Below are positions 24,806 through 37,460 of a DNA stretch of 64,000 nucleotides, in pieces. Numbering within the stretch: position 1 is the stretch's first letter; every line of letters begins with the position of its first letter. Position numbers and translations under genes: made by a program. Under the pieces are notes generated by a model, which saw only the letters and a program-made list of their open reading frames with translations, had not been told where the DNA came from and searched no databases. The stretch covers positions 71,122,501 to 71,186,500 of the forward strand of contig CM060910.1 of the NCBI GenBank assembly GCA_030737875.1, in the 5' to 3' direction. This stretch comes from Allium sativum (taxonomy: Eukaryota > Streptophyta > Magnoliopsida > Asparagales > Amaryllidaceae).

Positions 24806-26067
24806 ATCTCCCCCACTTAAAACTTTTTCATCCTTGAAAAAGGAACGGAGGTGAATGTTATTTGACTAACCAACTTAACTTTCATTCTGGCTTGAGTTTT
24901 TCAGCTTTTTAGTTTTTAAGAACTTTCAAATTTCCCTGAAATTTGGCTAATGCCTTAAATTTCTGGAAAATTTCGCCATAACCTTCTATTTACGGGTCGA
25001 TCTGAACAAATATATATTGCTTTATCAGGCACCCAATAAATCAACTTACATCAAACAAAGCAATTGTGACTTATCTACACTCAAGGGAGATGTGTGAAAA
25101 ATCATCCCTGGACCCGGTAATGGGGATTAGTCATGATCCATGTGCTTTATCTAAAACAAGAGTGACACGTATATTTTTGTCATCTCAAGACCTATGCAGG
25201 GTTTGTTATTAAATCCTGCCGTTTCCTTTATATGTTATTAAGTCCATAATCAGTCCTCAATTCAACCTATGATTCAGTCCATGCTATACAAGATCTTGCT
25301 CATATGGTCATCCAAACCTCGTCATATAAGCACCAAATGCTTATATGGAATATGCTACGTTATGTTATCTTCCATATATGTTATGCGGTGTAGTCAATAA
25401 TTTATTGATTACTATCCCATGGCGTATGTTTAATTTCACATAAAGCAACCAGCACATCCATGTCATTAACAGTAGTAATAATAATAAAATTGCGCAACCA
25501 ACAAAATAAGGTGCACATGTTTGTCGGGCACACAATTTATTTTTCTACTCAGCATGAAATCAATAACATGCTTAACAAATGTATGTATATATATATATAT
25601 ATATCCAGTTCTAACTAAATTTGCAATTCAGTTTAATTTAACTCAATCCAAATAAATAACTAGTGTTTTCGTATTAATGTCCAAAATCGTCGAAGGTTTC
25701 GTCTAGTTTATTTAAATCAGTCGTCATAAGTAATCAAATAGGAAGTCAAACAATCACACAGATAATCAATTGATTGATTAATTAACAATCCAAATATATA
25801 ATTTTTATATAATCAAAAATATATTTTCTAAGATCGGACTATATATATAATCACAAATATGTTACTTATAAATATGTCACTCTCAACTCATTCTAGGGCA
25901 TTACTATCCCATCTCTAATGAATTTCTCATTCTAGGATATTACTGATCCTATCTCTAATGAGTATTCATAAATAGAACGGTACTAATTCTATCTCTGATG
26001 AATTCTTTCGTTCGGTTCTCATGTGTCTGGTTCTCGAGCTTTGTAAACCAAAGCCCTAATACCAAAC
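24806..26067 (-). mobile_element. Non-coding interior (1,262 bp) of the second minus-strand element
   Basis: The polypurine tract is at 24806-24821 and the primer-binding site (TGGTATTAGGGC on the minus strand) at 26053-26064. Both ends match the interior at 11986-12724, including the ATTCTAGG-TACT-ATCC-ATCTCTAATGA segments, while the middle differs. An AT run is at about 25587-25604. No retroelement protein motif is visible. Confidence 0.75.
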
Positions 26068-27035
26068 TGTCACGCACTGAATTCCACCGATCTCCAAAAA
26101 GACGGAAAAGCTTGGATTGTTTTGAGAATAGGACGCATCGGAACACAGAGCAACAAAACTTTTCATTACTATTACAACAATTTACATCACAGTACAAGAA
26201 TATCAGAGTACAAGTAAATAATATACACATCGGAAATACAATATCAGAGAATAATTTACGTAACAACAGAAATAGAAATGTATAAACACAATGCACAACG
26301 GCAATACATTAACTAACACAACTGAAAGAAATACACGGATATAAAGCTTTCCGAATATAACTCCAGCTGTAAATAATGATCCTGTTAAATAAACGTCTGC
26401 AAAACCAAAACTACAAGCTGCCTGTGTTTAGGTGAAAAATAATAAAATCCAGGTTAGTCATGGGACTGGCGTGAGAACATAAAATAGTTATTAAATCTTT
26501 ACTTTGAAATAGGGTAAATCATGGGACCATGATGTATGACACAGAACGGGTTTACTCTACATGAATATCAATTTAAAACAAAACAACGAAACACTTTTTT
26601 GAAAAATGAAGCTATTATAAGACTCAAGTCCCATCACACACTGCAACGCAAGCCGAAGGATAGAGTTTTACATTATAAAAGACAAACATGCTTGATACGA
26701 TTTAAAACAAATATTTTTGATATTATTATAAGTGCATAGTGTACAGAACAACTTCAAATTTAAATGTATCAATCACAGGTGGCATATTACCCTATCCTAC
26801 TATGTCGTCGTAAAGATTTATAACTAAAACCGAAAAGTCACGTATTAGAAATCGGATTCCATCTATGAGTCGAGGCAAGGTGCAGCGACGTGACTTTTGA
26901 TGACCTCGGAAGTCGCGTCGTTAATAAAGAAATAGAGATAGATAGTGAATACAACTAAACAAGAACATCATAATCTCATAGCGGAATTTAACGAAATATA
27001 ATATCACTTAATATACTACATATCAGAGTCTGTAA
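26068..27035 (-). mobile_element. 5' LTR fragment of the second minus-strand element
   Basis: On the minus strand the LTR ends CAGTGCGTGACA at 26068, beside the primer site. The conserved 3' block is present inverted: CATGGGACTGGCGTGAGAAC at about 26458-26477 and ATTATAAGACTCAAGTCCCATCACAC at about 26614-26640. It is cut at 27035 by the next LTR. Overlapping frames on both strands at 25955-26296 are repeat-derived. Confidence 0.7.
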
Positions 27036-29639
27036 TGTAACATCCCAGAAATTTTGATAAATATAGAATTAACTGAAGTTTAGTGATAATAAATTTATTT
27101 TTGATACTTGTATTAATCAAATATATGATTCTGTGTATGACTTGAACCAATTACTTTATTCGAAACGATTGGTTGGAAATCAATTAAAGTTTGTTGAATA
27201 ATTGAATTAGATTGAAACTCAGTTATAAAGCACTAATAGTTGAGTCTAAAAATATACGAACTAGCGTTAAATGGATTGGAGAACTTCAGTTGTTTAAATA
27301 TACGGAAATCGGCTTGGATATATGTGTATTTGTGAAAATTGAATTTAACATTTCAAATTTGAAAATGAACATAGTTATTGGTGAATACGGAATAAAATCG
27401 ATAAACCGATAAATGATTCATAATTTAAATTAACATCACATACAAATGAAATCGGATTACTACTAAATAAATTTTATTAGGTTCATAACAATGAGATGTG
27501 TAGAACAATAAGAAGTGACAGCACATCAAATTTTGTTGCGATTGGAATTTGTTTGAGGCGGTACTAAAATAAAACGTTAACATAAATGGCGGTGCAAATA
27601 AAAAGAACCGTATAATAAATTATTAGACAGGTTCCTTCTCCTATACACATTATTGGATGCTTGGCCACCACACTACCGATGCCTTCATTCCCATAGTTTC
27701 CGCTCTATAAACCGCGAAGGTTTTCTCCGTTTCCTCAGAAACAAATCGAATCACTCTCCTTTTTCTTTTTTCTTTTTTTATGGTCGAAGCCAAACTATTT
27801 CCCCAAAATTCTCTAGCAATAATCGTTCTTCCCAAAATAAATCTTCCCCTAAAATCAGTCCTTCTTCATAAATCGAAATCCCCAAATCGCTCTTGCCCTA
27901 GATCGCTTCCCTAACCACCAAGCTCGAAGCCCTCCTCCTCTTGGCAATCTGAAACTTGAAGTCTAAATTGGCAAATAAAATCATTTTTCCCAACCCTAAT
28001 CTCAACCGTTGTCCCCAGATTGAAGCCAACAACCATCGATGTCGTAGCCGCCATAATGAACTCCGATCCATCACCTGAAGCACTGCGTTGTCATCAAGTT
28101 GATGCCTTTCAATTTCACCACCGCAAGGGTAATCCGAGTCTGCTTTTTCTTCTTAGCTAATTTCGAGGTGAGCATTTCACTCACGATTAATCTCCATTTC
28201 AAGTAAATTGATTCCAACTTAAACTAAAATATAGTAGTGACTGACTTGGTTGTGTCTGATTGCCCATGGCGTTAAAACTGAATTGTGCTTATTGTTGCGT
28301 GAATTACTCTTGCATGTTTGTGTTCGAAATATTTCCATGTCTTTGTGAGTGTAATTCTGAACTGTTGCCTTGATTGATTTTCCGGAAATCTTCGAATGAA
28401 ACTTTTTCCCAAATTTGATTCCTGGAAGATATTCGAATTGATTTAGTGCCGTGAACTATTTCTATGATATTTTTTGGAAACACAAAAAAAATCTGTTGTT
28501 GCCAGAAATGATCCTCTTTCCTAAAACTGCATGTTGATTTCTATAAACAAATTGGCATCTCAAATTAAATTATGGATTTCCTGAAACAATTTGAAATGTT
28601 TCTTATCCACTGTATATTTGTAAAACATTGATTTTTTAGCTAGATTCCAGATCATATGTTACTGAATTTCCAGTTAATTACTAATAAAATTCAGTTCAAA
28701 TCGATATAATTTTCCTATAAGATAATTGATCCAAAATAAAATAAAATAAAATGAAACAATATGAAAGAGAACAAAAGTAGTAACTACATTGTGAAAGCAT
28801 AAGTAATTGATGATTGTTTTTCAGACATACTGATCATCCTTATCCACTTAAAATCTTAGTGTTCGGCAAGACAATTATAAAAGATGAAAAAAAACTAGAA
28901 CTAGAATTTTGGATCGGTTGTTGTCTGCAATTGTGTTCATGAAGTTGTCTTTAAAAACAATTTATTTCTTGATAGTGTTTGGACTGCTTATTTGTTTGTT
29001 ATATCTAGGAAAAACCACAAAGAAGAACTAGAATGGACAAAACTTTAAAACAATTTTCAGTACTTAAGTCAAATTTTGTTTGTGGCGTAAGCCATTGTTG
29101 AGGCATTAGACACTGACATCAAAACAGTATGAAGCTATATGTATATATGCATATGTTGAGCATTGATAACTAAACTTGGTTATTTTAGTTTACTTGTTGC
29201 TGATATAATCCGGGTTCTACAATCCTGAACAAGAATGTTGTGTTTTGCACTTCTGAAATGCGTGTGATTTTTAAGTACAACATGCTCACTAACCCATGAT
29301 CATACTTCCTAATCACATCAATTATGCATCTGTCTCGCTTTCGAATATGATGTTTGGTTGTAATACACTTTTTCCACCTGTATAAGGTCCAAACTATTCA
29401 TAAAATTCCTACATTTTTTTAAATGTATGTGTCAGTATACGCTTATATATGCTATATACATTCACATTTCTTCTCTTGACTTTTCCAGTTTGCTTGCTTT
29501 GTTAGGCTAATGGAAATCAAGAAAGATATGCATGATATATATATTATACTAGACTGTCTACACTTTTGCTTTGTGCAGATTTACCAGCTTTAAAACCATG
29601 CTGAGACTTTTATTTTTACCATGCATATGTTTGGCAATA

Positions 29640-29825
29640 AACATTAATTAGTTGCCTATTATATTGGACTGTAAGCATTGTTAGTTCCCAACCATATTGG
29701 ACAGTAAACATTTGGTAGTTGCCAACTATATTTGACAGTAATTATTGGTTATCCACTATATTTTGATAGTGAGAATTTGTTATTTGACAGTAAGCATTTA
29801 GTAGTTTTGCCAATTATAATCTCTT
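29640..29825 (+). repeat. Degenerate tandem repeat, ~45-bp unit
   Basis: Four to five diverged copies of a unit like TTGCCAACTATATTGGACAGTAAGCATT lie in the T-rich part of the LTR. Confidence 0.6.
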
Positions 29826-30875
29826 CGCTCTTAGAAACTGTAACATGTGTTTTGGGGGACATCTTCCTTAAGTATCCCCTGATAGAATACGTGCATTCAG
29901 CTAACAACATGTGATATATATAAAAAAATAATATTCGGCTTATATTGATCCATGTCTACGTCTAGTTCCTAAAGTCGCTGAGTACCTACAATTTAGTTTC
30001 ATTTTCTTGCTGACCAGTGTGTGTTCGTTTTCTATGAGATTTGAGAAAGCTATGAACCAACATAAGTGTGGGTTTTGTAGTATATTACATATGTTGAAAG
30101 TTTTCATCTAATGTAAAGTAAACTGGTCCTATTAATTGTTGTGGAAATAAGGAGGTTTAACACATATTAGTCATGAACTAATTTTTTTAGCCTGAAACCA
30201 GTTTTAAATCATTACGTGCATTGATATATGCTTCCCTACCCTGATTTATAAACACATACTATATTTGCATCATTTATTAATGCCAGATTTTGCTATGAAT
30301 CCACTCACACATGTGCTCTGGTTTGTTATTCTGTTCGAAACTGAAATACTCATTACATGGTTTGTTAAGGCTTGTTGAAATTTTGAAGCTATGAAATTGG
30401 ATTTGTTTAAAACTTGAGCATATGAAGTATCTTTAGATGATGTCTTGTATCTGCATATTATTTGGACTAAATATATCTATTGGCCATTAAATGTAACATA
30501 TGAAGTCTGAAAACTCACAATATGTTCATCCATTTTGTATATCCTCTATTAACCTTTTTGGGCCGTTAGTCTTGCCACCGGACTGTTGACTTGCAATTGC
30601 ACCATAAAAAAATTCTTTATGCTTAACCTGCACTTTTGCTTCAATTATGGACATATTTTGAATTGAAACTCTTGTTTCGCTTGTGAACTTGTATGGTAAT
30701 TCATTTCAGGTTGTTGTGGTAGTACACGTGTGTGTATACATATACACATGTGTATATGCAAACACTTGGAACCACCTATGTCACTTTTCCTCTTCGGTTC
30801 AGGAAGCTGAGGCGGTTTACACGAATATATAAATCTATACACGTACACTCGCAAGCGCCGGGATCGTTCATCCAT

Positions 30876-31016
30876 AGTCTAGATACACTGATACGAACAG
30901 ATACCACACTTAGTCTAGATACACTAATACGAACAGATATCACACTTAGTCTAGATACACTGATACGAACAGATATCACACTTAGTCTAGATACACTGAT
31001 ACGAACAGATACCACC
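30876..31016 (+). repeat. 36-bp tandem repeat, about 3.9 copies
   Basis: The unit AGTCTAGATACACT-ATACGAACAGATA-CACACTT starts at 30876, 30912, 30948 and 30984 with very few changes, so the array is young. Because 36 is a multiple of three, frames stay open through it on both strands (105 codons plus, 80 codons minus). This explains those frames without invoking a gene. Confidence 0.9.
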
Positions 31017-31486
31017 ACTGCTTTATATATGACACCGATGTTGGATTAACTGTTATATTTCAATTTTTATTGAAATTGGTTTACTTGAACTATGATTAAT
31101 CCTGACTCGAGTATTTTATGTCTTTGCATGGAATGCTCGGGTCAGACCCGAGCAGTACAGATTTAAAGATTTCAACATAGGATTGGAAGATAAGCGAAGC
31201 TGGGGATTCCCCGAAACGGCGCACTCTGAAGATTTTAAATCAGTAAATATTTGTGTATTTAAACTATAGTTTCATTCCACCGTATATAAAAAGTTCTGTA
31301 TTCAAAAATTCTGATTGTAAATAGAAGTTTAATTCTGCTGTTCAATACTGTTTTATTATTTATTTTGTATTTCTATGCTGATTTTTGTGTTTAAACTCTG
31401 TACGCTAAATAACGGTCCGTCGATTTGAACGCTTTAAATTGGTTTAATTACCAATTGGAGTAGTCAAAAAGGCGGGATGTTATAAG

Positions 31487-31498
31487 TGGTATCAGAGC
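31487..31498 (+). promoter_or_regulatory. Primer-binding site for initiator tRNA-Met
   Basis: TGGTATCAGAGC lies two bases after the LTR end. Confidence 0.9.
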
Positions 31499-33734
31499 TT
31501 TGGTTTATTCATAGCATAACTTATCGGGTTTAAGATGAGAAGAATCAACACTAGAAAAATGAATTTTGGAAATAAAAAGGTTTTAAAAAATAAATTTGGA
31601 AAATGTAAATAATTTTAAAAAATATAATTTTGAAAGACAAATTAATTTGGAAATATTATTTATTTTGAAAATTGTATTTGAAACTAATATAATAGGAATA
31701 AAAAATTATTTTTGAGATTTAAAATTTGTTTGGAATCCCCAATCTTCAAATCCGGATTTGCCAAAGCTGGTCTTCGGTAAGTTCTCTTAGAATTAAATTT
31801 CTAATCCATTATCTAATGACATCTAAGGAAGATAAGTATAAGAGAATCGACGAATAAATTTCTATAATTGTGAATTTTAACAATCAAAGATGACTAAATT
31901 TATTGGAAAAAAAGAATTCGGATGGGAATTTGAATAAAAAGAGAAATTTGAAATCGTTTCAAAAACGAAACAATGAATTTTATTTCGATATTCGGAACAT
32001 AATTTAATGAAATAAAAATCGAAAAGGTTATAAATGGAGTTCGATTGTGTTTAATTTAGATTATTCAGGATGTGGCAAGATAAATTATAATTGGTTTTAA
32101 ACCAATAATGTATAATTGAATATACGAATTTGATAATGAGTTATAATCTTTTGAATTAATTAACAAGAAGTGAATTGTGAAAGCAAATATGTGTAAATGA
32201 ACTTAGAAATGAAGGAAATGGAGTTAACCAGTATGTTGAGATTATTCTGAAGTTCAGAATATAAGTCAAATGAGATTTTCCGAAGTTCAGAGTATGGTAT
32301 CGAATAACAGATTATTCGGAAGGAAGTTATTTATGAGAGACAATTGTGTCGAATTTCGGGAAAATACTATTTACTTTCCGTTATAACTTAAAATTAACAT
32401 ATTATTAATAAATTAGTTATTCAGATTAAAGAATAAGGTATAATTTTAAAATATTTTGAAGGCATGAATTATGGTTATAATCAATGATTTTGAATTTAGA
32501 AGTTACGTGAATAAATGTTTTATGGTGTTTGAAGTTGTGAAATTTGTCTGTTTCAAAGGCAGTAATGTTGTTCAGTTAAGGTTTAAGAGGTAAATATACC
32601 CCAACTTGATTGACTTCACTGTTGACTAAGAAATGGTTAAAGTTCGATAGCCAAAGTGCTTTAATGTAGTAAGAAATGAGTGTTAGTAGTTACGTGAAAA
32701 TAGCGGTGTGTATATAATACCTGTTTTAGTCTAAATAACAAATTTACAAATATTTACCCCTGAAAATAAAGTATATTTTCTATTGAATTTAAGGATTTGC
32801 AAATATATGGAAATGTTTTCCAATGGTAATAGGAGATTTCTTAGAAATAGAAAAAATGAATATAATTGGAAATGTTTACAAAAGATAGTGAGAGACCAAC
32901 TTAAATCGTAATGGCACGAATTAAAGAACAAAGAGTCTTACGTCGAACACAAAGAGCGGCAGAACGTAAGAGAAGTGGATTGTAAATTGAATCCTAGACT
33001 TGCGTAAAAAATGATTTGATAAGGAATTAAGGATTGGAATTAAGAAATTTAAAAACTGACTGGAGATTAGTTGGGTTGAATAATTTCTTAAGTGTTGATC
33101 TGATGTTGGTTTCGACCTTCGGGATTGATACTTAGGGAGTTATTCGCTTGCTAATTTACGGTTGAAGGATGTGAATATGAATGAGAAATGTTTTGTAAGA
33201 ATGAAAATTCCAAGGTGGCGAGAGATAAAGATTTGAATTAAGTAATGAACCTAATAATTGGGATTTGGAAGAAATTTTGGTTTATAACCAACAGATTTAA
33301 ATAGCTGAGTTGAAAGGATATCCAATAGTTGAGTTGATTAAAAGATCAAAACTAGAGTTCCGATATTAGAATGGAATTTGACGATTCGATTTCGGATATT
33401 GGATATAGAAGTTTTCGAAATCCATATGGAAAATATATAAGAATTTAGTGATTTGGAAGCTAATCGATTTAAAATGAAATTTTGTACAATGGAGTTTATA
33501 TAAGAATGAGATATTTGGAAATATGATTTGGAAATAAAATCATGTCTGATTTATGAGGAATATGAAATGAAGTACTATATGTACATAGTATGATAAGTTT
33601 CAAAGCAAAATAAGGGAAGTACCATCCTTCTCCTTGAATTTCGAGCTTAGTTGAGATGTGCTGCTGGTGGTCGTAGGTTGTCCGGACATGAAACTCGAGT
33701 TGTCATTGTTCCTTGAAGAACACGGCCGTGTAGC

Positions 33735-34122
33735 GTAATTCGCAGGGCTGTAGATATCCTACGGCGGAAGGATGTTTCTTGGGGGAACCAAACCATTGTG
33801 TCTGCTGTGATCTACAGTCGTAATAAGGGCGTAATCCGCAGAGCTGTGAAAGCTTACAGGTATAGATGTTTCCTGAGGGAATCAGGCGTAACCATTGTGT
33901 ACCTACGGTCCTCATGGCATATCTACTAGTGGAAGAGATGTAACCACTAGAGTTACCAAAGGTAGATTGGAGCCATGCAATGGGAGAGATATCTTAGTGA
34001 TGTGGAGCCACCTGTTTGATGCAGCACTGTGTCTTCGTGACTGGATTTGTCTTCGTGACGAGATTAGTCCTTGTGACTTGATTGTTTCTCATGACTTGAT
34101 TTATCTTCATAACTTGATGATT
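33735..34122 (+). repeat. Two adjacent minisatellites (96-bp and ~18-bp units)
   Basis: Two copies of a 96-bp unit begin GTAATTCGCAGGGCTG (33735) and GTAATCCGCAGAGCTG (33831). About five copies of an 18-bp unit like TCTTCGTGACTGGATTTG follow at 34030-34122. The 18-bp unit yields a six-residue protein repeat (LRDWIC-like) inside a 113-codon frame that otherwise shows no known domain; it is not called as a gene. Confidence 0.65.
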
Positions 34123-34205
34123 TGTTTTCGAGACCCTGAGACAGAGCAGTCAACGCTCAATGACCTTAAATTTTCCTTTGATTCTAAAATATTTTCCATT
34201 GATTT

Positions 34206-37200
34206 TGTAATAACCCGGAAATCTAGGCCAATATAAAAAATTTATTTTGGCAATTTTGGTGAATTTTGATTATTTAAAATGAATTATTTTAAATAATAAC
34301 CACGAGAAATTTATTTTGAATAGAATTTGAATGTATATATTATATAGATCGTCGTTAGAATATAAATATTTATTTTAAATTATAAAAGGAATTGAAAATG
34401 GCGCGGTAGTTCGATAATTCGATTTTAAATTTCAAATGAATGTACCAGGTGCAATATAAACCGAATTTTAGTGAAACCCAAAATATTTGAATCTAATTGA
34501 GAATATCTTTCCAACGAATCCGAAAAATTAAAATTTCATAGCGGGAATCAAAAGATATGCCCAGTTGAAAATTCAGAATAGTCGCTATGGAATTTCGACC
34601 CTTAAAAATGGAAATTTTGCAAATGACCTCGGATTTCGACGAAACCACTTTTGTTGGATCCGTGATGTCCAGTTATTGCTAGATTCCAAAATTCGTAAAT
34701 TTTCGAATCAATATGTGAGCGTGGCGAAGGAAAACGCGTTTGACCAGTTTCAGTTGATTTTAATCGACTGGAAAATGGCCATTTTTCAAATGGTCTCAGA
34801 ATTTGACGAAATTATTTTTGTTAGGACCGTATCATCAATACGAAGCTAGAAAATACTTTTCTGGAATTTTTCGAGTTCGTATGTGGCCCCAGTAAACTGA
34901 AATGCGCGTTCAAATTCAATAGATAGAGTTATATTTTGATTTTGACGAAAACTGATCAAAACGATCGAATCAGCCTATGATACACATCCCATTGGGTTCG
35001 GAATGGGGGTAATCAGCTATGGACGGTAGTCGGTGGGTTGGATTTCGAGTTCGAAAATAAAGGTTGCTTTTTGAAATTAAATAAATAAATAAAATCTCTT
35101 CTTATATCCTCTCAGCACCACCCCTTTAAATCGAATTAGAACAGTTTTAAAAAAAAGGGTGAAAAGCCGATCTCGTGCCCCCCTTTTACCACCGCTGCTC
35201 ATCGGCGAACCCTCCCCCCCGACCATCGCTGCCAGCGCCGCCCACCCCCAACTCGACCCTCTTCTCCCGCTCCTTCCTTCTCTCCTCTCCTCTGCTGTTA
35301 ACCGAACCACAACCCTCCCCCCTTCGAAACCCTAACCGCCTGCAAGATCCACCCCAAATCAGCATCACGCCGTTACAGAGGGACCCGCGCCACCGAGACC
35401 ACCTGAGCGCCACCACTTGCAGATGGATGCCGACCCCTCTCCAACCACCAAAACGCTAGAACAGTGAGTGTCTATGCTGTTTTATTTGGTTAAATAATTT
35501 AAAGATAGGGTTTTTATGGAAATAAAAACACATGATTAATTATAACAATATAAAGAAAAAGACTTGATTTTTCTACTTTAAAAAGGTTTGATTTTTATTC
35601 AGAAGAAGGATTGATTTTCATATATAAAAATAGCAAACAAAGGTTTGATTTTTTTTTAAATGAAAAGATAAGGATTTTATTTATGAAAAGGTCGGATTTT
35701 TCATAGTGTTAAGATACGATTTTTATGACTAGGTGAGAATATGATTTTTATAATTAAAAAGATTATATTTTTATCATATAAAAAAATTAGATTTTTATAA
35801 ATATAAAAGGTGAGGTTTTTATATAAAGAACATTATTATAAAAATATAATCTTTAAAGGATGGTCACATAAGGAAGAAGTGATTTATATCATGGCAAAGA
35901 AATGATTTTTAATACGGTAAAGATATGATGTTTAACACTATAAAAATATGATTTTTATATTATAGAGATTATAAAAATATAATTTTTATAAAGTAGAGAA
36001 TATAAAAATACGATTTTTATATATGATGTAGCAAAATAAAAATCTGATTTTATTATATATATGTTGAAATAAAAATGTGATTTTTATAGCGATGAAGTAA
36101 AAATTCGATTTTTATATGTTGAATAGCGAAGTAAAAATTCGATTTTTATATATTGAATAGTGAAGTAAAAATTTGATTTTTATATGTTGAGTAGCGAAGT
36201 AAAAAATTCGATTTTTATATGTTGAATAGCGAAGTAAAAATACGATATTTATATAATGAATAGCGAAGTAAAAATTCGATTTTTATATGTTGAGTAGCGA
36301 AGTAAAAAATTCGATTTTTATATATCGAATAGCGGAGTATTAATTCGATTTTTATATGTTGAGTAGCGAAGTAAAAATTCGATTTTTATATGTTGAATAG
36401 CAAAGTAAAAATGTGATTTTTATATACGTAGAGAATACGGGCAACGAAAATAACGAAAGGCGAGTGGCGAAGATTTCCTACATATGAAGAGTCGTGACGT
36501 TTGGTTTACCTAGTCGGTGAGAACTCATCACCTTTAATTTAAATTTCTAGTTAAAATATATTCTAGGATGCAGACGGTGTTTAGTAGCACCCGACACCCG
36601 TCATCCACAGACCATGGACGGCTTGTATGCTTGTTTGTTTGATTTTAATGTGTAGTTGATTGTGTGATGTGATGTGAAATGAAATAAAATATTTATATAG
36701 TTAAAATATTTTATAGTTGAAAATAGAATTTTTAATGTGTATGTAAAATGAAATAAAAATAAACAGATCGGAAAATTTGTTTATATACACACATTTGACT
36801 GATATTGATTGGGACGATAAATTTTACACATCGCCCAACTGCACAAATAAAATCTGTGTTTGATTGCTTGAACCCCACATGGGTATTGGGGTGACATATG
36901 ACATACACTAATCCCAATAATTAGTTGTATGTCGATCGATTGATTGACAGACTGTTATAAGCGTTAAATATTTATATTTGATGCTTATACAGTGTAGAAC
37001 GCACTCTGGATGATGGTTGATGATTTATCGTTGCTGTTATATACGTGTGGTAGAAAATCCATATAATTAACATTATATGGTAATTGGTTGGGACTCATTC
37101 CAGTTTTGAAATAGAATATTTGAATAAGAAATATTTGAAAAAGAAATATTTGAAATAGAATATTTGGAAATAGAAATATATGAAGCCGTGTTGATTATAT

Positions 37201-37460
37201 TGACGCCATTTTGATGTGAACGATATTTATATCGATTTTATTCATTTTACAATTAATATCGAAAGTGATTTCAAAATCTGATATTTTGAAAGGAATTGAA
37301 ATTCGAACTGAAACTGAATAGAAATGAATTCAAATTGAAATTGAATAGAAAGGAATTCGAATTGAAATTGAATTGAAAATGAACTGAAATTGAAATAAAA
37401 ACCGATTTAAATTGAAATCAATTTGAGATGAATTTAAAACGAATTTATTTTAGAAAATTC
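34206..37460 (+). mobile_element. LTR, 5' part only (subfamily of the solo LTR)
   Basis: The LTR starts TGTAATAACCCGG and follows the solo LTR in order: early GACGAAA-TTTTTGTTAGGACCGTAT block (about 34806-34832), GC-rich leader (35110-35460, with telo-box-like AAACCCTAA near 35327), tandem array (35560-36430), then CCACAGACCATGGACG (about 36606). The conserved 3' half is missing, and the end near 37460 is approximate. The GA-rich stretch 37280-37420 is low complexity. Frames of 76-94 codons at 35175-35459 lie in the leader island and overlap on both strands; not considered genes. Confidence 0.65.
35560..36430 (+). repeat. LTR tandem array, ~34-bp unit
   Basis: Imperfect units of GAATAGCGAAGTAAAAATTCGATTTTTATATGTT occur, most regular from 36060 on. 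Most carry an AAAAAT-NNN-ATTTTT dyad (for example 36071-36085 and 36099-36113). The left part is more degenerate. Confidence 0.8.

Larger units (their letters stand above)
27036..31484 (+). mobile_element. 5' LTR (4,449 bp) of a plus-strand element
   Basis: The LTR starts TGTAACATCCC and ends GGGATGTTATA, inverted termini with one change, two bases before a primer-binding site at 31487-31498. It belongs to a different subfamily from its neighbours. It has a TATA-like TATAATAAAT at 27611, a CT/GC-rich leader (about 27650-28130), a long T-rich intron-like stretch (28140-30700) and a 36-bp tandem array near its end. No second copy of this LTR was recognised in the window. The frames at 27650-28083 are compositional. 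Confidence 0.75.
31485..34205 (+). mobile_element. Decayed, non-coding interior of a plus-strand element
   Basis: This is purine-rich, AT-rich sequence without recognisable gag or pol motifs. About 32570-32690 matches 240-360, linking it to the fragment at the window start. A 24-codon Arg/Lys-rich frame (32911 on, MARIKEQRVLRR...) is too short to interpret. Two tandem repeats lie at 33735-33905 and 34030-34122. It ends without a polypurine tract at 34205, where a different LTR starts. Confidence 0.6.

Noticed and set aside
30732..31049. 105-codon plus and 80-codon minus repeat proteins
   Set aside because: They are fully explained by a 36-bp tandem repeat whose length is a multiple of three.
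32911..32985. 24-codon Arg/Lys-rich frame MARIKEQRVLRR...
   Set aside because: It is too short and found once; no family could be assigned.
35175..35459. 94-codon Pro-rich frame and opposing 76-77-codon frames
   Set aside because: They overlap on both strands in the leader island, with low-complexity composition and no counterpart in other LTRs.
36060..36430. CRISPR-like regular repeats
   Set aside because: There are no unique spacers; the units are contiguous imperfect repeats in a plant LTR.
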